A stretch of 64,000 nucleotides of DNA from Anticarsia gemmatalis. Its lineage: Eukaryota > Arthropoda > Insecta > Lepidoptera > Erebidae. A program made the translations under genes and the position numbers. The notes beneath the pieces are model-generated. The model did not search any database. It saw only the letters and a list, made by a program, of their open reading frames with translations, and was not told where the DNA came from. The stretch is taken from positions 10,195,501 to 10,259,500 of the forward strand of contig NC_134765.1 in assembly GCF_050436995.1 (NCBI RefSeq). Direction: 5' to 3'. Below are positions 31,254 through 40,200 of this stretch, in pieces; the first letter of the stretch is position 1, and each line of letters opens with the position of its first letter.

Positions 31254-34200
31254 CTGCAAATAATGATATTGCCTGCTGAATGTTTCTTAAATACCTATTT
31301 CAAATAAGTAACTGAACTTTAACGGTTTCTATTATCAAAGCTTCTCTAGCTTCTCCTTCGTGACTAATTGGTTTAATTAATTGGTCAATGTCTCGTTCGA
31401 ATTGGACTTGCGAGAAAAATGTTGCAAGTTTTTATTAAACAAGTAGGTAGATCAACAAGGCATGCTGTTAAATTTAATGTGACTAAAAATTTGAGTTTAT
31501 AAAAAGATTTCTTACCGGAGGTGGAGTACTAGTGCTGGAGTATGAACACCTGGAGTCAGCGTCATCGCTCTCTGCCTTCACACCCCACCAACTGTAACAT
31601 CACATAAAAGAGTACTTTATAAAGTATGTAATTACTTATAGAATACTGTCATAAAAACAAATTGAGGTCAGTTACAAGTAAATATAGACGAATCTAAAGG
31701 GTATAGGCTAAATTTAGATTTGTATATATGGTTGCGATTTCTAGTATCAACCATTGCACTAAAGCCAAATAGTAAAAAACTGGCAGTATTATTTATATAT
31801 GTAAGAGTGACGTAAAATACCAAGAGCTATCTTATAAGATAAGTGTTACCTATTGGAGTTACTCCTGGCCGCATCAGGGCTGGCTCTGATCCCATTACCT
31901 TCGTCGCCTTCCTGGACATAAGAAATTCTGTTATCATTGTGATCGCCAAGTTTTCAAAAGTCATCACCACTATTGTTAAATACACAAACATATTTCATTT
32001 TAATAATAAAGAAAATGATGAAATTGATCAAAATAGTTGTGGGGTCTACGGGACATAAAAAAAAATCGAAATTCGATCAATATTTTAATGTTTCTCATTT
32101 TAATAGGAACCTTCATCCAAGGAGCGAGAGACATGCAAAATAAATAAGATAATAATCTTGCAAAATATAAATTTAATGCCGATAAATAAATATGTGTTAA
32201 AACATGCAAAAATAATGTTAAAATTTATATTTTTACTCACCAGAACTGAAATGCCATAACCATTCTAAAACAAAATTATACTACAGTGCATACAACATTA
32301 TTTAGAATTAGCTCAGGCCTTTGATTCATTAGACATGCTTACCTTTACTTTAAAAATGCAAATTAATGTAAAAATAAAATAATGCCTAATTCGTTGTAAT
32401 AATTTGATGAAATTAAAGTAAAATAATTGAGAAAAAGCGTAAGAAAATGATTTAAAATTTACTCTACTGAGTGGTGCTATACAAGGGAGTTGTATGGGTC
32501 CTGAATAATTCATATTCAATATTAATGCAATAGTACTTAAGAATCAATAAAGAAATCGTTCTCACGGGGTTCTTATAGGAACTGTTAAGATGTAAGTCTT
32601 AGAGTTTCAATTATTAGGAACCGATTTCTTATTAGTAAACGATCAAAAATATTTCTATTAGAAAAGTAACATGGACTTTTGTCGGAGACGAAAAATATAA
32701 TAGATTTATGTTTGTCCTTTAAAATGAAATAGCTTTATAAAAACTATCGTTACTTCCTATAAGAATAAGAAACAATTTATTGTCAGGGATAAATATTTAT
32801 GTAACATATGTTATTTATTATTTCTCTGTTAGTATCCGTTTTCCCATAAGTAATATTTACAAAAAGACTAATATTTACTCAAGGCCTGACCTCTCCCTCA
32901 TTCCGGGAGAAGACCTCTGCCCAGAAAAGGTAATAAGTTAAATTGATTTAGTATTTACAACTGTAACATTATCATACAGTTTCATATAATTCTCTATACA
33001 TATATACTGCCGTCGTAAATGTAAACACAGTAACTTAAGTTACTGTGTTTATAGTTTGTTTAGTTCTTTGGAATCAGGAGACCGCGGGCTATTTGAGAAA
33101 GTTTTCGGTTTGTTTGTACGATGGATAGTTACCGAAATACATTAAATAAAAACACAGTATTTTTACAAAAAAAACATTTTTTTCAATAAAAAATACAGTA
33201 TCTGTGTTATTTTAAATTAAATAACAGTATCTCACTACTAACTGTGTTTTTTTAACGTGAATAGATGTAATTTTTTTTTTTGCTTGATTATAACACGGCT
33301 TCTTCAGTTACTGTGATTGCGTATAAAATATTGTTCAAAGATAAACAACAAATACTTGAATAAATCACAGTATCTCATTTACTGTATTACTGATTTTATA
33401 CGTATTTCTAAGAAACATAGTTATAACACAGTATGTACATACTTACTGTGTCGCAATTCCCCTAATGTTAATATCTTTACAAAGTTACAACACAGTAATA
33501 GGTAAAACTTGGTTACAACACAGTAACCGTTGAGTTACCGTGTTGTAACTTAAAAAAGAAAAAAATATTATATTATTACCCTAGCTTAAAACACATTATC
33601 TAATTTTATTATTTATACAATAATAATATACAAGATATATATATACAGAATCAAAGATTTAACTATATACTAACATTAAAAGTTGCATGAAATAATATAC
33701 AATAATTAGTATCTTCATGAGAGCAAAAATTAACCATTAAACTTCAACCGCGTTTTTCTCAAAACGCATATTTTGAAGTTACTGTGTTTAGATTTACGAC
33801 GGCAGTATATCTATTAGACTATTCCATGGACCGCAAAACCCCCATATCGTTAGGTAATTAGTTTCCGTCCCAATAATTAGTGTTCATTAATTATTAGTAT
33901 TTAGTGTTTAGTGTTAGTCGGTGAGATCAACATGAGCTGTGGGCGCGACCTGACGCGGTCGTTTCGCCGGCGTCTCGTCCTCGTCGCGGTCTCGATCCTC
34001 CCCCGTTGATGCTGTTGGCGGGAGACTGGAACAAAACAATAAAAACATAAATACATACATACATAATATCTCGCTAGTTCTGTGGGTTAAGCAAACGATG
34101 GCGATTTGAATTGGGCATCTCCGTGCTTCGGAAGGCACGTAATACGTCGGTCCCGGTTGTTGTCAATTAAGATAACAGTCGTTAAGCCACTTCAAAGGCC

Positions 34201-37200
34201 GAGTTATTCCGGTCTGATCCCCCAAACCGATCCACTACCAATTAATATTATTTTTTAATTCCTGTCTGATCCACTTTCAACTTTACCATTCCGGTCTGAT
34301 CCCCTTCCTATATTTAATGGATAAGTACAGTCAATAAAAAACAGATGTTATTCACTACTTTATAAAAAAAATTGTAAAGAGAAGTTCAAAGGTTTTTGGA
34401 TATAAACGTTTGTTAGTCGATTACTGTTGAGTTATTTTAAGAGACGCTGATCAAAATCAGTTTAAAAAAAAAGAGTGACCTGTGCCATTTTTGAGATTTT
34501 GTGAGTCTCATACAAAAAAGTTTTGGTAAAAATATGGTATTTTTATACATTTTTAAGTGTAGGTATTACATTAAATATCTCAAAAAGTTGACGGACTTCA
34601 GTATATAACTTAGGGTTTATAATCCTATCGATACACATTAGTTTCATCTATGGGTAAAAAGCCTTATAAAGTATTGAGTCAGTTTTTATTTATAGAAATA
34701 AAAACTGATTCGAGTTACAATCATCGCAGATTTATATTATTTGGTCTTTTGAAATAGAAGTACTACCTATATAACATTATAACAGTAATCACATTATCAC
34801 ACAATGATCTTTTGTTAAAACTAGGATTTGAAAAAAAAAACATCAAATTTCAATTATTAAATACTGATATAAAATTATCACAGTAATCATATTCAGTGTA
34901 GAAATAAGACTAATACAGTCTCATTAATAACCGATTTCTCAGAACGACATCACGAACTTAACTCATCAATGATTGGTTACTTTGGAATCAATAGACAATA
35001 CATTCACACACCAACTGTCAGCCTATTTCGCAGGTAAATATATTACAAAAGCTTCAGACTTTGCCGCAACGATGCCAGAAATAATTATCACTTGCTCTTA
35101 CGGTGAAGGAAAACATCGTGAGGAAACCTTGCAAGCCTAAAATTTGTTTAATACATTTATTGAGGGCATGCAACGTCCCCTAACCTGTACTCGGCCAGCG
35201 TGGTGGACTCAAGACCTAACCCCTCCCCTCGTTTCGGAGGAGACCTTTGCCCTGCAGCGGGACAGTAATGGGTAAAAAAAATAAAACAAATAAATAAATA
35301 GGATTCAACTGTTGAGCTAGCCAAAGAAATGAATAAATCTAAATAGACTGCATGTTCCTGAAATACTAAGAAAGATTTGGAGATTTCTGGGTCAAAATGT
35401 ATAGAGATGAGATTAATAAAAATATATATATATATTAATTCTATAACATAATCTAATAGAACCTGTATACATATTTTGTTATTGACTGTCCTAAAAATGT
35501 GATAATAGACAGTCAGGGTATCCGATCGGAATAAAATATTTAAATTTATTATAATGTTTATATACGGGGGATCAGACCGGAATAGAAAATAATTTTAAAT
35601 TACTAGGGTATCAGTATTGGGGATCCGAACGGAATAACTCCAAGGGCCGACGGCTTGAAAAACTTTGACACTAGGTTGAACACTAACCATAAAATGAGAG
35701 AAAGAGAGATAGAGCCACTACCAATGTTAATCCCATGTAATAAGTTATGTTACCCCAACCACGTTAGGTCAAACTCTGGTCTACTATTGAAAGTTTTATA
35801 CTTTTTCCTACTTGGGAATCAATCCCGGGACCTCGTGGTTAGCAGTCGTATTCACTATCAACGACGCCACAGAGGCAGTTATAATTTTTACACAGACTAA
35901 ACCAGGCTCTTTTTTCGAATGCAATATTGTTCGCAGAATAATAATAAAAAGCCCTCGTTCGCGAGAATTACTAGTAAGTATCGACATTATATCAGGCACG
36001 TGCGATAGTTAAAATTCTTAACAATTATTTTAATTATTCCGAAGTGTATTGATATACTTTGTCCATAACAGAAAACAATGTTATCAATAAGATCTTCAAT
36101 GAAAACATGTGTCCATCGGCCACTTTGAATTACATATTATTATTATTCTATTAGCGGAATTGCAATCAGATTAAATTCAAGGTTGTACAAGTACAGCATT
36201 ACAATTTAAATAACTAGAGTTTTTTAAAGAAGTACATCTTTTACATTCGCCTAGAAAACTGTCGTAAGCAGCAAATATTTGGGTGCTTCAAGGTTTTCTA
36301 TAAGGAAGGAACTCCCGCATCAAGAATTGCTCTTGTGCCGCGGGGACTCTGTCTGTCTGTTACTCAATCACGCCTAAAGTACTAAACCAAATTGCATGAA
36401 ATTTGGTATGGAGATATTTTGATACCTGAAAAAGGACATAGGCTACTTTTTACTCCGGGAAAATGACGCATCCCTATGGGAAAATTCAGGTGGCGGACGA
36501 AGTCGCGGGGAAAAGCTAGTTTAAAATAAATTAGAAAAAGGCCAATACCACCCCGCGATTAGCAGTCGAAGAAAATATCGTTCGGAATAAATATTGTAAA
36601 AGTAACTCACCCATGCTTAGAGTAATGCAGTCCAGCCCTCCTCACGAGTTGTCTCGCGAGAGGGAACAGCTCATCCCTCCTCGTCAGCAGCGCCGGGACA
36701 CAGCGGCAGATTTGAGCCGCAGCCTCATTTACCATCACCTGGTGAAAATATAGGCTTGGGTTAATCAACCATTATCACAAAGGAGTCTGTTGGGTAGGTT
36801 TTATAGAGATTTCGATAAGTGTTAATTGTTTGGTGTGTGCAATTTCGGTCTAAAAATGGTCTAAGCTAACGTTTGCCCGTGGCTACGCCCGCGTTTTCAG
36901 TTGAAAATAGCAGCTTAAGTTAATCAGCTGAATATCATGATGATCGTTCAGTGGTTTATCCAAGAAGGTATAACAAATTGAAAAATAGAATTTCGCATCA
37001 CATTTATTCGTAAGTCTAAAAATTAATAACACAATAAGCTAGGCCTATCAAATGCGTTTGGGCGTTTCTTATTTTTGCCCACACCGAGAGTATAACAGGC
37101 GTGATTTTAATCATAACTCTATATGATCAAATTTTAATGCAAATGTTAGGTACTTATTTAAATAATGTCATCAGCAATGCAGACTCATATATTTATTATC

Positions 37201-40200
37201 TTAATACTGATTTACTGCGATCAATAAATTAAATCAATTGCCGATAAATCAAGTAATGATAATCGTTATTTTGTTTGTTTATTGCGTGGAATTACAACCA
37301 CCTACCCAACTAGCACACAAGCGCTATAACAAGCTGCACAATGGCCGGTTAAAGGATTTTTATAACGCCTTAGGCTCCTTAGTAAGAAGTATAGTGGTTC
37401 TATAAGCGGCTACAGATCTCTTGTAGCGTCAAATAGGCCCATACTGTCCAGCTTATAGCTCGACATTGGATCTACAGTGGTCGTAAATAGTAATTATAAT
37501 AGTACGTAGTATAGTAGTAATACAGGAGCGCTAAAATAAGATGAAGGTGGTATAATCGCGCTACAAGAGCTTTTTCGCAGCTTCGTGGCGCTTACCAGCT
37601 GTTGTACAGAGGTGGTTAGCGCCACGAGCGTTCGAAAAAGCTCTTGCAGCGCGATTATACCACCTTTACCTTATTTTAGCGCTACTGTGTAACGGTTATA
37701 AATGCTAACGCTCTAAATTAGTAATATGGTCGGTTTATTATGGTGTAAACTAAATATATTGTATTAAAATGAATCATCAGTGACAAATGAGGAGACATTT
37801 TATTTTTACGGATTGGATTATGAAAATAACAAGTAGTCTATCGCTTTTATTTCTTTATGTACGTGATATGAAAGTGCGAGTGCCAGTTTGCTGTCAATAT
37901 ATATGTATATTATCGTCAATATTTTCATGCGCCCTCAAAATATTCAGTTTTAAATGCAAAAATTATATAGATATGTGGATTTGGAACTTGTATTTTGAAC
38001 ATAAATAAGACTTTGAGGGTTACAGATAGTTTAATTAGAGGGTTATAGGTAATAAAAAATGATTTTAATTATGTTAACGTTACCAGGCTATAGATTTATA
38101 TGATCTTCAAAAGATCGTAATAACCTCAAAAAATATGTTTACCAAATGCTGTAATGGCGTCTCGATCAAGCACCTCTCAGAGTTGGTTACATCTGCTCTA
38201 GCGCCTTAAGCTGTACAAAGGCTCTAATGTTTGCTGTTGTAGACCTCAAGGTTCTGCAGTTGTGGCATAGGAGTGCTTCAATATAATTGTTTTGGTCGCA
38301 CACCAGCATTTTACTCGTACTTTTAGGGGTCTGTCGTTGAATATTAAAATAGTTTGAAAATCTTTTTTTTTTATTTATATTTATTTTATTTATTTCTTTT
38401 ATTTTATTTATTTTATTTATTTTATTTATTTTATTTATTTTATTTATTTTATTTATTTTATTTATTTTATTTATTTTATTTATTTTATTTATTTTATTTA
38501 TTTTATTTATTTTATTTATTTTATTTATTTTATTTATTTTATTTATTTTATTTATTTTATTTATTTTATTTATTTTATTTATTTTATTTATTTTATTTAT
38601 TTTATTTATTTTATTTATTTTATTTATTTTATTTATTTTATTTATTTTATTTATTTTATTTATTTTATTTATTTTATTTATTTTATTTATTTTATTTATT
38701 TTATTTATTTTATTTATTTTATTTATTTTATTTATTTTATTTATTTTATTTATTTTATTTATTTTATTTATTTTGTTTTTTTTATATACTGTTATATTAT
38801 ATTATTTATATACTGAACCACCACTGCACCTATGTAAATATATTATGATAATAATTTTAAGCTTTAGTATAAAGGTATATTACTCGGTTATAGCGCTTTA
38901 GGTGCTTAACATAATTCTGTAATCCCCATGGCTGTAAAAATGTTTCGAATGATACCTTATACATCTATTTGCCGTACAGAAGCCATATAAATATCTGATA
39001 TAACGCTCAAGGCGCTATTAAAGACCTACGCAACTCTTTTATAGATGAGTAATACACTAGCCCTAAAAAAATCTGTTATAGAACCTAAGGCATTACAAAA
39101 AGCTTATTTACGCTCTTGAGCGCTATAAGCGCAACGCATAACTCCGTTTAAACTCCTTTATCTCCTAAAGTCCCCTTATACAGTTAACGGTGTTATAGAA
39201 GATTCCATTAACTCAGTTATACTTCCCTAGGCTGTCTAGCGATGCAATTACATGCTCATATATCACTATAAGTCATTAGTTTCCTACTAAACGGCTACTG
39301 TCCCGCCTAGCTGTTAAAGGGTTTTTTAAATAGCTAGTATACAACTTATAGAGAATTGTACAGCATTTGAACGACTCTTATGCAACTATCAGGCTGTATA
39401 ACGACTGTATAAGCAGCTTGTGTGCTAGTTGGGCTACCATCTATAAATTACGCAGAATATTAATAAAAGCAACGCATCGTGCGGATTTAAAATCTTTGTC
39501 ATAAGAATCTATCCCTTCCTTATTGGAATTAAACTTAGCCCTAACAATCACTTGAACATTTATTGATTACATAACAGACTAACTGCTATTAATCTAACCC
39601 ATTAAATAGCTACATAGCTCGGCATAGATCTCCTTCCAGAATATGGGAGGGGTCAGGCCTTAAGTCCAATAAGCTGTCATTTAAACTGCAAAGCCCTACA
39701 GAAATCGTAGTCTATCGCCACCGTGTAATATTCCTAAGTTATATTCATAACGTGGATAAATGTATTCAATAATAATTATGTACTAACCTCATGTAGCGTT
39801 AACGGTTTCTCCGGTTTCCTCTTACAGTCAAACCGTCCGTATATCGCCGCGTACTTCCTTATCTCTTCCATCCTGCGGGGATCTGACTCCGGCATCATCA
39901 TCACCAGCTCTAAGTCTTTACACATCTTCTTCTTAGTGTTCTGCGGCTTCGGTTCCAGCTGAGGCAAGTGTTTGCTCAACTTCTCCGCCGCAGCCGCTAA
40001 TTTCTGCACGTGGACGTCTAGAAGAACCGGTGTTAATTGCACTGGTGATGTGACCGAACTAGGACTGGAGCCAGCTGATGCCGGAGGACACGCACTTTGA
40101 GGAGAAAAAGACCTAGAAGCTGTGGAAGTAACAGGAGCTGCCGGCGCAGGAGACGGTGGTAATACTATCTTTGCGAAGGTGTTAGGCTGATGGACGGGAC

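Larger units (their letters stand above)
37305..39433. mobile_element. 2129-bp DNA transposon with 18-bp perfect inverted ends
   Basis: CCCAACTAGCACACAAGC at the left end is exactly inverted at the right end, with CTA directly outside both (37302-37304 and 39434-39436). Both flanking parts are filled with degenerate TTATAGCGCT/AGCGCTATAA-type motifs. It contains a 167-bp hairpin (37522-37688) and a 9-bp minisatellite (38394-38775). No transposase ORF. Superfamily not assigned; a 3-bp duplication is compatible with CACTA or Harbinger-like enzymes. It lies in the nab intron between 36738 and 39788. Confidence 0.8.

Noticed and set aside
33317..33505. 62-codon frame identical to a minus-strand frame at 25268-25456
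   Set aside because: The identity comes from the two copies of the 800-bp transposon. The frame is AT-rich with no recognisable domain and lies in motif-rich DNA.
33914..34025. Splicing from within this exon to 31591
   Set aside because: The GT sites inside the exon leave phase 0 or 1, not the phase 2 needed by exon 31591-31516, so the two are treated as alternatives.
38354..38848. 164-codon plus-strand frame of repeated Phe-Tyr-Leu
   Set aside because: It is an artefact of a 9-bp minisatellite (three codons per unit) within a transposon in a nab intron.
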